DNA of 64,000 nt, taken from contig NC_090997.1 of the NCBI RefSeq assembly GCF_041146395.1, forward strand, positions 39,039,501-39,103,500, read 5' to 3'. The translations under genes and the position numbers were made by a program. This DNA comes from Eulemur rufifrons. Lineage: Eukaryota > Chordata > Mammalia > Primates > Lemuridae. Below are positions 22,650-35,700 of the stretch, piece after piece; positions within the stretch are counted from its first letter, which is position 1, and the number at the start of each line of letters is the position of its first letter. The notes under the pieces were generated by a model, which saw only the letters and a program-made list of their open reading frames with translations, was not told where the DNA came from and did no database searches.

Positions 22650-23800
22650 TACAGTGCCAATTTTTCTGCTAGCTAAATATTAGGAAGTAGTGTAATAAGA
22701 GAGATGAGCTAAAAAAGGAACTCTTCAGTTTGTAAATTTAATTTAAAAGACAACGACCCTTATGGCTAGCAGAAGAAACTTTAAGAATGTAAAATGACAT
22801 TGTATTTTATTCAATTTTAGATTTTTTTTTAATTCAATATTAGTTTGTACTTCCCTTGGATTTGCAAATTCTCTTTTACTACTTCTGCCATGATGTTTTA
22901 TTAGAAAATTAATGCTAATCTCTGAGGTAACCAAAGCTAAGGGATATGCCCTATTACATAGAAAGTATTAAATAGTAAAGCCAAGATTTGATGCTGAGCT
23001 ATCTGGCTTTAAAGTTATCATTCTTTCCAGAACACCTTTCCTTCTTCCCTGTTTCCCAAATTCTTTCACCCAGGAGAAACTTCCAATTTGTAAGTTATTT
23101 AACTTAAAATATATACTATATTTTCATTTACAAGGCTTCTCAAAAAATACAAGAGTTTCACAAGACTGAATCTTTTTAACATTCAAGATGGTTGATAGAG
23201 TGATACATTATGTATGAAGGACTGGAATATGCTTCCCCCTTTTGCAATTAAAATAGAGTAGAAATTATGGTGACCCAGCAGTATGTGCTGCTATAGGTGG
23301 ACTCTCTCTTTGATATCTGACCCATAATATTCTTCTGGTACACGTCCTGCTGCTTCTGGCTTAGTGTCTTCCTCTCTTTCTGGATAAGCATTTTTCTCTC
23401 TTTTTATTCTGAAAATTTCCATTTAGATTAATGAAATGGAATTTCCCCTGGCAGAAGAACAAGGAAGAAGTGGATTTTCAACAACAGGAGGATATAATAT
23501 TAAACCTACTTAGGAAGGGAGAAATACATTCATTTAAGATAATTGCTCTTCACCCTCCCCCCCCCCATAAAAGAAAAAGAGCTCTCTTCTTGGAATGATT
23601 TATGTGTTACTTTCCCTGGAATTAGAGAACACAGATAATAAATTTAAGTCCTTTATTCTCTGAATTTCTGCACTAATCTCTATTCTCTTGGGATTTGGAT
23701 AAAAGAAAATTCTCCATTTCTTTAGAACACAAATTCAATAACAACTAGGCCTCCCTCAATGTCCTTTATGCCTGGCAGAAGTAATTTTAAGAATTTAAAA
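22650..23800. other. No gene seen
   Basis: This is AT-rich DNA without a named repeat. A C-homopolymer run occurs at about 23556-23566. No open frame longer than about 60 codons exists. Confidence 0.4.
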
Positions 23801-23806
23801 CCCTAG

Positions 23807-23960
23807 GCCAGATGCGGTGGCTCACGCCTATAATCCTAGCACTTTGGGGAGGTCGAGGCCAGAGGATCACTTGAGCCCAGCAATTAGAGGTGGCAGTGAG
23901 CTACGATGACAGCACTGCACTCTAGCCCAGGCAACAGAGTGAGAACCTGTTTCAAAAAGA
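23807..23960 (+). mobile_element. Free Alu monomer (FLAM-like)
   Basis: One monomer of about 150 bp: a left-arm start ('ggtggctcacgcctataat') leads directly into 'gtggcagtgagctacgatga' and 'gagtgagaacctgtttc'. This structure is a single 7SL-derived unit. The tail has become an A/G-rich run and then an AT repeat. Confidence 0.75.
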
Positions 23961-23985
23961 AAAAGAAAAGAGAAAAGAAAAAAAA

Positions 23986-24008
23986 ATATATATATATATA
24001 TATATATT
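23986..24008. repeat. (TA)n microsatellite
   Basis: About eleven TA units, grown from the tail of the preceding Alu monomer. Confidence 0.9.
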
Positions 24009-25220
24009 CGCCTATATATTTTGTGATAAGCAAAAATACCTGCAAACATTTACAAATACTCTTTAGGGATATGGTATTTCCCCCAACTGAGTAAGATTCA
24101 TTGGTATCGTACAAATTTGAGAAATCCAAATTTTTCTCCTTCTCCCCTCTAAATATCTCCCAACTAATTTCTCTAGGGGACATCTCACCCGTACTCAGGA
24201 AATAGTCCTCTCCACTGCCGCATGGCAGCGGCTGATTTCCGTCTGTCGAGCTCATCATTACTGGTGCTTCCTCCTGCTGCAGTTCTTTCCAGATACTGAC
24301 AACATGCGCCCTGCACTTTCCTACAGTCAGTACTGAGTGGAGTGAGTGGGATGCCGGGGCTGGCGTGCGGGTAAGGAGGATGGAAGGCAGAGGAGGGATG
24401 GAACTGAGTGCTCTCTTCTTTCATTCCAGAACCTGCGTTCAACACTCTTTTCCCTAAAAATGAGTTACTTTCTGAGAGTATCTCAGTGCCTATCCGATTC
24501 TGGATTCTACGAGGGCAGAGATTTTAGAGGAACAATACTTGGCTTATTGTTGGTGCTCAAAGTTTTGAGGCTTGGAATTAAATTGAACTCATACATTAAA
24601 CCCCTTAAACCTCCTGTCCCTGCTGCACTTCTAGTTACACTCACGAGTGCCCCATGCAAACATAGCCTCATTTAAATTCTCAGGCTGAGACCCTCAGAAT
24701 TCTAGCTTTAGCTTTTAAAAACTTAGTTGACATCTCAACTATGTTCTCATCTCATGCTTATATTCTTCTATCGTCCCAAATTGAATATGCCCAGAACAAA
24801 AAGCATTATCTTATTCCACAATAGCTCATAGTCAGAACTCAAAGTTTGAGATTGTATTGTTTACCAAGTGTTTCCACAATAAATTATAACTCCTTAAAAG
24901 ACCAAAATTATATTTTACATCATTTGTATATTTTCGATAGTATCTATAATGGGGCTGGATACATAAAAATTGGTTATTGAAAACTTAAATTCTCCCAAGA
25001 TAGACATGATTTTAAAATGAGCTAGCTGAGAAAAAATATTTAGGATCTCCATTCATTAATCTTGGCTCGTTTCCTATAGGCTGTGATGTTTCATGTTTTT
25101 AAGCAAAATGAGATCTCGCTGATTAAATTTTTTAGGATTGGTGTTATTGAGTTAACGCATTCCTTTATCTGTCAGCACATCTTTAAAATGATTTAACACT
25201 TATTTGTGTAGACTTAGTCT
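24009..25220. other. Single-copy DNA with a CpG-richer patch
   Basis: 24180-24380 holds clearly more CpG than its surroundings ('ccgcatggcagcgg', 'ccgtctgtcgagc', 'gatgccggggctggcgtgcg'). An 86-codon minus-strand frame (24185-24445) crosses it without a known domain. Splice-like signals on the plus strand are described under findings. From 24700 on it is AT-rich without features. Confidence 0.4.
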
Positions 25221-25224
25221 ATGT

Positions 25225-27060
<1,836 letters not shown>

Positions 27061-27109
27061 TTAAAAATTTATATTTTAATTTAATTTTATTGTGGTAAGA
27101 GTTTTCATT

Positions 27110-28990
27110 CTTAAGCTGAGTGGTGGGAACAAGCAGGTTTATTTTATTTTTCTTTTCTATACTGTACAGATATATTTTCTATTCTTAGCATGTGTGAAAT
27201 AATTCAAAATGAGTTTTTTGTTACTACATGTAATAAGTGTTCAATTGACTCTGCTTCGGGTTTGTATCCTGCTCCTAAAGTGGGTTTGTTTGCCCAAATT
27301 GAATGTGTACCTACAATAGTCGTTTTAATCACAATGTCTGCTTGGTTCCGGTGACTGTATGTAAAGAAAATTCGCTCTTTACACCTCTGTCTTCCTTTAT
27401 AGAGAATTTACCCTCAAACTGTACAGAGTAAGAATATCAATATCAGAAAGTCAGGATAGTTTTGCTGAAATTGAGGGCTGGGCTTATGAATAAGTTGGAA
27501 GATTTCCACTTTGCTTTGTGCCGGATGATAATGGTCTACGTGTCTACAATTTTAAAGTAACATTAAAAATAATCCATTTCCCCTCTCCTTTTTCACAACT
27601 CTCCCCACACTAAGTATCTTTAGGAACATATGGTAGTTACAAGAAAAAGCCAAGTGAATATCTGAAACATTAATTCACCATGCAGCTATCATTACAAGAA
27701 TAAAGAAAACTGGGAATCCAGCAATCTCCTAACACAACAACTGTTGCCTGCCAATTCTTATATCAAATAAAAATCATCAGTTAGGGGGAGGATGGTTGCA
27801 GGGTGACTAAGCAGACAGATGGCAGGTGTGAGTCAAAACACTCTGGGGTGCTAGCTCGAATCATTCTGCATTACTCACTGCTGGAGAGAGAGGGAATCAA
27901 AAAACAAGTAGCCCATTGGACTAGGAGAACAATGATGAGAACTCAACTAATAGAAATGTAAAAGGTAGAGAAGACACCCAAAGTTTTAAGTATCGTGTTG
28001 TAACTTCTAAACCAAATTCTTTAGGTCTACCCTTTGATCTTTCTCTGCCTCCATCTGATTTAAGTCTCTCCCACATTTCCTAGCTGGCAGTTCCTTGTGA
28101 TGCACAAGAAGGTATTAATAATTGTTTTTCCTCTTTACTTCTCCTGCCTGAGCTGGGACCACCTGTTTCAAAGGTGACCTGGCTGCATTCCTGCAGGACA
28201 ATGTTCCAAGGCCAGAGATAAGACGTTAACCACATCCCTGCCTGGCAGGCAACCCGGGGTGGTTCACTGCCGTAGCAGTGGTTCCGTTCCTGGGAGTGAG
28301 CAAATCAGTTTTTATATGTTAGACACATGCTTAGGGGGGAAAAAAAGCAAAGGCTCTACCAGTCTCTCTTATTTACATAACTGTTTTACATATTGCTGTC
28401 ATAAAGAAGGAGATTAGCTTTAACGAATATGAATGTAATTACAGAAAAGGGCCCTAGGTGGAGCTTCAGTACTAGTGGCGACAAATGGAAGAACAAATTG
28501 AAAATAAAATAAATCAAAAACCTCCGAAAATTCCATAAGGAATCATTGCATTTTATAGGCTAACCTGTTTGTTGTGGTGATGGTGGATGTTGTTGATCCA
28601 GCATAGGAAACAGTTAAATATAGAAATATATGCTTTGTTTGCTAGAAATAAACCTCAAAAGAGCATGTTTGGTAATCGTGAGAATAAAAGCACATTAATG
28701 CTGGTATTCTGCCTCTGATGGAGCTCCTACCAGGAGGTGCACGTGGGAGGGAAGGGCTGTCCCCAACCTGTTAGCACGCTCTCCTTTCTCCTTGGGGGGA
28801 TACCACCACTAATTTATTCATTTACACATAGTAAAAAACATCTTACATTGTAAGAGAAATGGTCTGAATTATTTTTAAGATGACTTGCTGTTATTAGCTT
28901 ATAAACACAGAAACCATAAGAAGTCAAAATTACTTTTTTCTAGTTCCGTTTTGTTTTGCTTTGTTTGTCACCACAAAGTATCTAGACAGA
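27110..28990. other. Long repeat-poor stretch, no gene recognised
   Basis: About 1.9 kb carries no recognised repeat, which is unusual in this window. The part 28130-28320 is locally GC-richer ('ggcaacccggggtggttcac', 'gagataagac'). No open frame or splice-flanked segment stands out. Conserved non-coding DNA is possible but untested. Confidence 0.4.
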
Positions 28991-28994
28991 CTTA

Positions 28995-29546
28995 CTAGGT
29001 TTTTCTTTTTCTAGCTTTACAGAGGTATAATTGACAAATGAAAATTGTATATATTCAAGGTATGCAGCATGATAATTGAATATACGTATATAAGGTATAC
29101 AAGGTAAAATGATTATCACAATCAATTAATTAACATATCCATCAAACAAGTTAAGAAATTAAACATTGCAAATAAAATTTAAATTCTGTTGATAACCCTC
29201 CTGATCATATGCCAGTCTCCTCACCTTCAAGGAGTAATTAATTTGGTGTTTATCATTTAAATATATATGTTTAAAATAATACTACACACACATTAAATAA
29301 AACATAATATATCAAATACTTCTAAATTTATATAGTTGGTTACATATTATATACGTCTTCTGCAATTTGCTATTTTCTCAGCATTTTGTTCGGGAGATTA
29401 ATCCTTAGTGATATAAGAAGCTCTATTCATTTTTTAAAATAAACTATTTTGGAATAATTTTAGACTTACAGAAAAGTTGCAGAATACAGAAAGCTCCCGT
29501 AGACCATTCCCCCAACTTCCCCTAATGTTCATCCCACACAACAGTG
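28995..29546 (-). mobile_element. Antisense L1M, 3' UTR part
   Basis: The blocks 'ctttacagaggtataattgac', 'ttatcacaatcaattaatt' and 'ttagacttacagaaaagttgc' belong to old L1 3' UTRs. It continues across the inserted LTR into 30185, which fixes the exact insertion point of that LTR. Confidence 0.65.
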
Positions 29547-29550
29547 GTAC

Positions 29551-30180
29551 TGAAGGAGCTCTGGAAATTTCACCCCAAAGTATGACTTCTTTGTATAAAG
29601 AATATTTTGAATTAAAGACTCTTACAGATTAACAGGCCCGTGGAAGAGGCTTTCCCTCAGTCTGCATAAACTGGACTGACCTGATCAAAGGTCAAAGGGG
29701 ACAATGGACTTCCCTTCCTCTCCCAGTTATCTCAACATATTGCAGGGAAAAAAATCAACAATGCAACCAGACCTGGCCCAAATCATTTGAAACATAATAC
29801 CTGTCTCTCAGGTTAGTTTACAAGTCACTCTATGTCCCCCATCTAGTCATCCTCCCTAGCAACAGTTTATGGCCACTAAACAAAATTACCTATACTTCTC
29901 ATTCGCTCCCCACAAAAGGCATATATAAAAATATCTGAACTTCACTGGGATATTGAGTAATCACTATGTGATTCTCCCCATGCATATGGTATTGGTAAAT
30001 AAACATTTCTCGGCGGAGGCCTTTTTCGGCCTCCACCCATCCAACCCAGATGCTCAAAATAAACAGCAAAATAAAATTAAACAAACAAACAAAAAATTTC
30101 TCTTATTAATCTGCTTTAATTGTGAATTGATCTTTCAGGGAACTTTTGGGGGAAAGGGCAAGTTTCCCCTCACCCCTACA
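29551..30180 (+). mobile_element. Solo ERV LTR, 630 bp, complete
   Basis: The element starts TGAAGGAGCTCTGG and ends CCCCTACA, the TG...CA rule of LTRs. Four-base flanks GTAC (29547-29550) and ATAC (30181-30184) fit a class I ERV target duplication with one change. The host L1 3' UTR resumes exactly after it. A TATA-like 'gcatatataaaa' near 29919-29930, AATAAA-type signals near 30000 and 30057, and the shared U5 block 'attgatctttcagg' are in LTR order. No internal region remains, so it is a recombined solo LTR. Confidence 0.88.
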
Positions 30181-30184
30181 ATAC

Positions 30185-31270
30185 ATTTGTCCAAACTAAG
30201 AAATTCACATTAGTATGTTACAATTAACTAAACTACAGACTTTACATGGATATCACCAGTTTTTCCACTAGTGTCCTTTTTCTGTTCCAGACTCCAATCC
30301 AGGAGTAGAGTTACTATTCATTCATTTGTGTCTGCTGTATGACTATACTAAAATTTATTTCTTCATTCTTATGTTGGTAGGTGTTTAGATTTCATTGGAC
30401 TTTCATTAGTACACCTTGATGATACCTTTGTGTAGATGTATTATATGATGGCTTTGTGCACACATATGTAACACATGTTCTTCAAGGTAGTTATGCCAGT
30501 TTATTTATACCCTCACAAATATATGAAAGTTTTCACTGCTCCAAATTATTTCCAATTTTTGTATCATCAGACTACATTTTAACCAATCTTATGGTAGGAA
30601 ATAGCACCCATTTTTATTTTAGTTTATATTTCTTTTAATACTAGTGATACTGAGCATTTTCACATGTGTTTGTATCCATTGCTATTTTTTTGTATGGCTT
30701 TGTAGACATTTTATATATATGTACACATACGCTATACTAAATCTTTGTTGACAATATGCATTGCAAATATCTTCTCTAGTTAGTGGCTTGTCTTCTTTCA
30801 CTTTTTAAAACAGTCTTTAGATGCACAGACGTTTTAAATGTTAATGTGGTCTAATTGATTCATAGTCTTTTCCTTAAAGGTTTCATTTTCTATTTCTTGA
30901 TATCAAAATCTTTCCCAACTCCAAAAGCACAAAAATACTCTTCTACATTTTATTCCAAAAGTTTGAAGATTTTAACTTTGTATATTTTGGTCTTTACTCT
31001 ACTTGAGGCAGATTTTGTGTGTGCGGTAGGAATACAATTTTTTTTCCTCTCTTTATAGAAACTCTGTCCCAGCAGTATTTATTAAATACTTTATCTTTCC
31101 CTACTGATTTGCAATCGCACTGGTGTTAAATACTGAGTTTCCATATGGGCTTGGATCTGTTTCTGGACCCTTTGTTCTTGCCACTGTTCTCTTTTTTCTT
31201 TTGCTAATATCACACACTATCTTAATTATTATATCTTTATAAATCTTAATGTCAGGCTTACAGTCTGAAA
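30185..31270 (-). mobile_element. Antisense L1M, continued (3' UTR into ORF2 end)
   Basis: 'tttttccactagtgtccttt' with 'tgttccagactccaatccagg' continues the L1 3' UTR cut at 29546. Further right, 'gcaaatatcttctctagttag' and 'tgatatcaaaatctttccc' are the reverse of the L1 ORF2 end. Small minus- and plus-strand frames here are not genes. Confidence 0.65.
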
Positions 31271-31877
31271 TGTTGGTTCTTGGTCTGCTCTTGGCCAAAG
31301 AATGACCAGACACACCAAAAGCAAGGTAAGCACAAAAATGAGGTTTATTGAGGAGAGAAAGATGGGAGTATAGGGCAAGAGCAAGAAGATGCAGGTTTAT
31401 GGAGCAAGATACATGCGCACAGATGACGACTGGACCCACTGAGGCAGCAAAAAGAGAGGTTGTTATGATCCCGGTCTTGTTTTATAGTGTCCTGATAGGG
31501 ACCACTTTGATGAACAGTTGGGAGCTACATGACCTGCGTCTTTCTGCACATGTGGATCTCCCATCTTTCTGCACATGTGGATCTCCCATGAGCCTCTCTG
31601 AAAGCCGATTGTTCTTGGTCACTTTCCATCTTACCTTCCAGACTCTATCGTACCTATGCTACTTGCCCCGTGGGCTAGAGAGTCCTCTGCATTCTTTTGC
31701 AGTTGGTGCACTAAGTTCTGATTGGCAGATTCGTGGGGTATTCCCTCCTACCCCAAGTATGGCAGTTGCTCTGGACAGGATTAAAGTGGGGTGGCACCAG
31801 GATGGGGGCCCGCTTTTGTCCCTGGGAGACCTGGAATTCCTTGCTACCTACCTAACATTAATATCTGGAAGAGGCCC
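31271..31877 (-). mobile_element. ERV LTR, antisense
   Basis: The reverse strand shows an LTR with a polyadenylation signal ('ctcaataaacctcatttt', reverse of about 31337-31354), starting TGGGGCC and ending GAACCAACA. A perfect 25-bp tandem duplication lies inside (31540-31564 and 31565-31589). The 179-codon open frame 31348-31887 on the plus strand is chance. No clean target duplication was found. Confidence 0.65.
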
Positions 31878-31937
31878 CATTTTGTAGTTTTTCTTCAAGG
31901 ATGACTTGGTTATTTTTTGCCCTTTGCTCTTTCATTT
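31878..31937 (-). mobile_element. Antisense L1M, continued
   Basis: 'tttttcttcaaggatgactt' with 'ggttattttttgccc' resembles the L1 ORF2 antisense block that normally follows the segment ended at 31270. It resumes at 33246. Confidence 0.55.
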
Positions 31938-32083
31938 TGAATGAGCTCTGGGAATTTCACCCCAAAATATGACTCCCTGGTATAAAGAGTATTTGAATTA
32001 AAGGTCCTTAGAGATAAACAGGCATTGGAAGAGTCTTTCCCTCTGTCTTCATAAAAACCAAATGGAGCCTTCCAAGAGCAAGA

Positions 32084-32998
32084 TGTTAATTAAAAAAACA
32101 AAACAGTGAACTAAAATAAAATCTTAAGCACCACCCCCCCCACCAGCTGACTGAATGAACCCACTCTTGGCCAAGGGGAGACCCTAAAACTGATTTGCTG
32201 GCCATGAGAAGGGAGGTCAGACAAGCCTCATCATGTTCCCCCCTTCTTGTAGATATCCTTTGTAACTCATTAACAGGCCTAAGAATATGGAAGGCAAATC
32301 TGCAGGTCCTCAATTTGCACAATAAATATATGGCCAGTAGCTCATCTTTGACAAACAGACTTCCTCATCTTAACTGAAAACATTCCAAGCCTTTAGACAA
32401 AACTTCATTTCTTTAACCAATTACTAATCAAAGAATTTTTTTTTTCTTGAGATATAGTCTCGCTCTGTTGCCCCGGCTAGAATGAAGTGGTGTCATCATA
32501 GCTCACTACATTCTCAAACTCCTGGGCTCAAGCGATTCTCCTACCTCACCTTTTTGAGTAGAAGTGCCAAGATGCTTGGCTGATTTTTCTATTTTCAGTA
32601 GAGACAGGGTCTTTTTCTTACTCAGGCTGGTCTGGAATTTCTGAGCTCAGGCAGTCCTCCCGCCTCTGCCTTCCAGAGTGTTAGAATAACAAGTGTGAGT
32701 CACCGTGACTGGCCCCAAATCAAAGAATCTTTAAACCCACCTATAACCTGTAATTCCCTGCTTTGAGATATCCCGCCTTTTCAGACCAAACCAATGTATA
32801 CCTTCCATGTACTGATTTATGATTTTACATGTAAACCCCCTCTCCCTGAAATGTATAAATCCAAACTATAACCCAACCACAGTGAGACCACTTGCTCAAG
32901 GCTTCTTAGACATGGCTCTGGGCCACGGTCACACCTGCTTGGCTTGGAATAAACCTCTTCAAATTATTTTACAGAGTTTGGGTTCTTTTTTGTTGACA
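32084..32998 (+). mobile_element. Nested class I ERV LTR
   Basis: It begins TGTTAATTAAA and ends 'tttttgttgaca'. The interior has a CCAAT-like 'aaaccaatgtatacc', a 'gaaatgtataaatcc' promoter-like block and 'ggaataaacctcttc' as polyadenylation signal, in LTR order. No target duplication is visible. It carries an antisense Alu at 32437-32716. Its length without the Alu is about 625 bp. Confidence 0.7.
32437..32716 (-). mobile_element. Alu SINE, antisense, diverged
   Basis: This antisense Alu is clearly older than most here (many substitutions, short linker). The 11-bp duplication AATCAAAGAAT is perfect at 32426-32436 and 32718-32728. Confidence 0.9.
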
Positions 32999-33245
32999 CT
33001 GCCAAGTAATCAGTTATTGCCCCTCAACAGAAGTACCTATCTTCCTCATCTCTCCCCTCACCTCTAACATAAAGGTATATAAACTTCTGGACCCCATTGA
33101 GATATTGAATAATCACTCTGTGATTTTCCTCATGTGCACAGTAAATAAATTTGTAATCTCTTTCTCTTATTAGTCTGCCTTATTGTGGGTTGATCTTTCA
33201 GCAAACCTTCTAGGGCTAACGGAAAGTTTCCCCTCCCCCGCTATA

Positions 33246-33425
33246 ATTTCATTGGAAGAATTCTAATGAGTCCTTCATTTTAGGGTCAGTTTTATTAAAG
33301 TCCACAAAACAAAACAAACAAAAACTTGGTGGAATTAGAAATTTTGTTGAAATTGAAGGAAAATTGATATCTTTATGTTCTGAATATCAGTATCCACTTA
33401 CATATTATGCTCACCTAAGTAAATG
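33246..33425 (-). mobile_element. Antisense L1M, continued
   Basis: 'cttggtggaattagaaattttg' leading to 'attgatatctttatgttctg' is the reverse of L1 ORF2 sequence and follows on from 31937. Confidence 0.55.
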
Positions 33426-34020
33426 ACGCAAAAATCTCAATCAATGGGGGTTTATTAAGCCAACGCTGAGGATGCACCTGGGAAAAACAAGGACTACAGA
33501 CAAGCTATGTCTGTGTTTTTTGAAGAGGAAGTCGGAACCTTCAGCATTTTCAAGGCATACAAAGAAAAGGAAAAAGGAGGGGGGGGTGTTGCTGTTGAGG
33601 CAAAGTGGTTACATTGTTGTGAGGCTCAGGAAATCCACATTTTACATAAAATAAGGGGAATGTTAGAAGGGAAAAGGAAGTGAAGGAAGCATCAATTATG
33701 TAGATGTCCCTGCGTAGGTGGAAGAATGTCTGATTCTGTCTTGTCTCCAGTTCTGTTAACTGTAAAGATAAACTTATTCATTATCGGTGTGGAATCAATA
33801 GGCTTTAGTTTTAGGAGCTAGACATAGGTACGATTTGCATGTCCTTCCTCATGGAAAGTTACAAGGAATTTCCATAATGAATGATCTCTGGGGCCAGTTC
33901 TTGACAGGTGCCTGAGGCCTTTACCTTCTCTTTTGCATAAGGAGTTAGGTGGTGGCCCTGTAACTGGCTCTATGAACAAATTTCAATGACCCCTATATAT
34001 TTTTTATAATCCTCTCCCTT
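33426..34020 (-). mobile_element. Probable ERV LTR, antisense
   Basis: The reverse strand has an LTR-like polyadenylation signal ('cttaataaacccccattg', reverse of about 33442-33460) and no coding frame. The boundaries and lack of a target duplication make it provisional. A G-run lies at 33578-33587. Confidence 0.5.
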
Positions 34021-34027
34021 AACTAGC

Positions 34028-34690
34028 TCCTTGACCTTTAGACTTATTTCCCAGAATTGGTGGATTTTCTGCAAAACAAAGGAGCTGAGATTCTAAAGGC
34101 CCCTTGGGCAGACTTCCTGACTCCAAGATTCTCCATCCCTCACTACCTTCCCCCAATGCACAGTAGCCCCTTCTTAATTATACCACTACCTGCCCCAAGA
34201 CACATGGCCCCTCCTTTAAAAGCCCAGGATCTCCCATTAGCTGGAGAGACGAATTTGAGGCAGACTCTCCCATTCTCCTCACAAGATGTCTTTCATATTA
34301 AAAATTACTTTCTTCTTTGGCAATCCCTGTTGTCTTTTTTTTTTTTTTTTTTGAGACAGAGTCTCGCTCTGTTGCCTGGACTAGAGTGCCGTGGCGTCAG
34401 CCTAGCTCACAGCAACTTCAAACTCCTGGGCTCAAGCGATCCTCCTGCCTCAGCCTCCCGAGTAGCTAGGACTACAGGCATGCGCCATCATGCCCAGCTA
34501 ATTTTTTCCATATATATTTTTAGTTGGCCAGATAATTTCTTTCTATTTTTAGTAGAGACAGGGTCTTGCTGTTGCTCAGGCTGGTCTCGAACTCCTGACC
34601 TCGAGCAATCCTCCCTCCTTGGCCTCCCAGAGTGCTAGGATTACAGGCATGAGCCACCACCCGCAGTCTCTGTTGTCTTAGATATGTTAA
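34028..34690 (+). mobile_element. Probable ERV LTR, 3' part, with Alu
   Basis: A promoter-like 'cctttaaaagcccagg' (about 34213-34228) precedes an R/U5-like block and 'catattaaaaattac'. This order fits a class I LTR. An antisense Alu splits its end. The 193-codon frame 34057-34638 runs through LTR and Alu and is not a gene. Confidence 0.5.
34337..34667 (-). mobile_element. Alu SINE, antisense
   Basis: This is a full antisense strepsirrhine Alu. CCCTGTTGTCTT (34325-34336) and CTCTGTTGTCTT (34668-34679) are its target copies, with one mismatch. Confidence 0.93.
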
Positions 34691-34995
34691 TTTTTGACAC
34701 CTTATGTATTTTTGCTTTTAAATATAACTTTTAAAAATCACATTGTGTAATTGTTGATGTATAGAAATACAATTGATTTTTGCACATTGAAACTTGCTCT
34801 AATAAATCTATTATTATTCTAACAATTTGTCTTTCGTTTCTCTTGGGTTTTCTATGTAGAAAATCACTGTTTGCAAATAATACTTTTAGTTCTTAATTTG
34901 CAATCTTTGTATGTTTTATTTGTGTATTTCTTCTTGAACTCTCTAATTATTAGCTACAAGATTCTAGATATATCTGTTTAGGTCATCTATTGCTG
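34691..34995 (-). mobile_element. Antisense L1M, ORF2 part
   Basis: 'tgatgtatagaaatacaattg', 'cttgggttttctatgtagaaa' and 'tgtttgcaaataatac' are the reverse of the L1 reverse transcriptase region. It continues the same antisense order seen from 28995. Confidence 0.65.
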
Positions 34996-34999
34996 TTGC

Positions 35000-35510
35000 T
35001 GGGGAGGAAAAATCATTTTTCTCCTCAACCCCACATAGCTCTTAGCTGGGACACCTCTTACAAAAGGCAGATTAAGAAGAAAAAAACAAACCAGTGTATT
35101 AATGCTTGCAGAGCTCATCATGTGGGAGAAAGCTCCATGAAAACTAATTCAAAGCAGTGACTAAAAACTCTGACTTAAATAGCATCTTCAACAGAGAACA
35201 ATAAACATGTAGAGAAATGTCAGGACAAAGGAAAGTGGTTTTTGGTTTTCAAGGGTGGGGAACTGTGGGAAGGGAATATATGGAAGAAACCAATGAAGTA
35301 AGGTTTGTTTGCAGATTCTTTTGGTGCCTTCTCTCCAGAGGGTAAGTTGATCAACAAGTTGATAAATTGTCTCCAGTAAAGGAGAATTTATATCCTGTCT
35401 TTAGGCAGAAAGGGGAGGATAAAGAGAGCTTTTCCTCCACTTGCTTCTTTTTAATTACCTTCAACTCAAAAATAATTTTTATGTCAAAGAAGCATATTTT
35501 GGAGTGACAT
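35000..35510 (-). mobile_element. Probable ERV LTR, antisense
   Basis: Read in reverse, 'cactccaaaatatgcttctt' near its start recalls the 'caccccaaaatatgactccc' start of the 31938 LTR. 'ctttactggagacaatttatc' and a late polyadenylation-like region follow. The ends are not resolved. Confidence 0.5.
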
Positions 35511-35559
35511 ATTCTGGTTTTCTTCATTGTGTAACAAACTATGCCAACACTTAGTGGTC

Positions 35560-35700
35560 CTTCAGTTTGGGAAGATGAAAAGGTTCTGGAGATAGATGGT
35601 GGTGATGATTACACAACAATGCCACTGAACTATACATTTAAAAAATGGCTAAAATGATAAATTTAATGTTACGTACATTTTACTACAATAACAAAATTCT
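35560..35700 (+). mobile_element. L1ME-type 3' terminus
   Basis: 'gatggtggtgatgattacac', 'aatgccactgaactatacat', 'aaaatggctaaaatgataaa' and 'ttttactacaataac' match the 3' end of old L1ME elements in sense orientation. Confidence 0.75.

Larger units (their letters stand above)
31938..33245 (+). mobile_element. Solo ERV LTR with a second LTR nested inside
   Basis: It starts TGAATGAGCTCTGGG, close to the LTR at 29551, and ends 'cccccgctata', close to that LTR's end. A perfect 4-bp duplication ATTT flanks it (31934-31937, 33246-33249), typical of class I ERVs. About 915 bp in the middle is a different LTR. When that is removed, the two halves align to the 29551 copy except for a deletion of roughly 200 bp. 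Confidence 0.85.

Noticed and set aside
31348..31887. 179-codon open frame on the plus strand
   Set aside because: It lies opposite to an LTR and contains the 25-bp tandem duplication. There is no domain and no splice or promoter support.
34057..34638. 193-codon open frame, the longest in the window
   Set aside because: It starts in LTR sequence and its second half is antisense Alu translation, with the usual '[12 protein letters not shown]' type peptide. Similar frames occur in many other Alus here.
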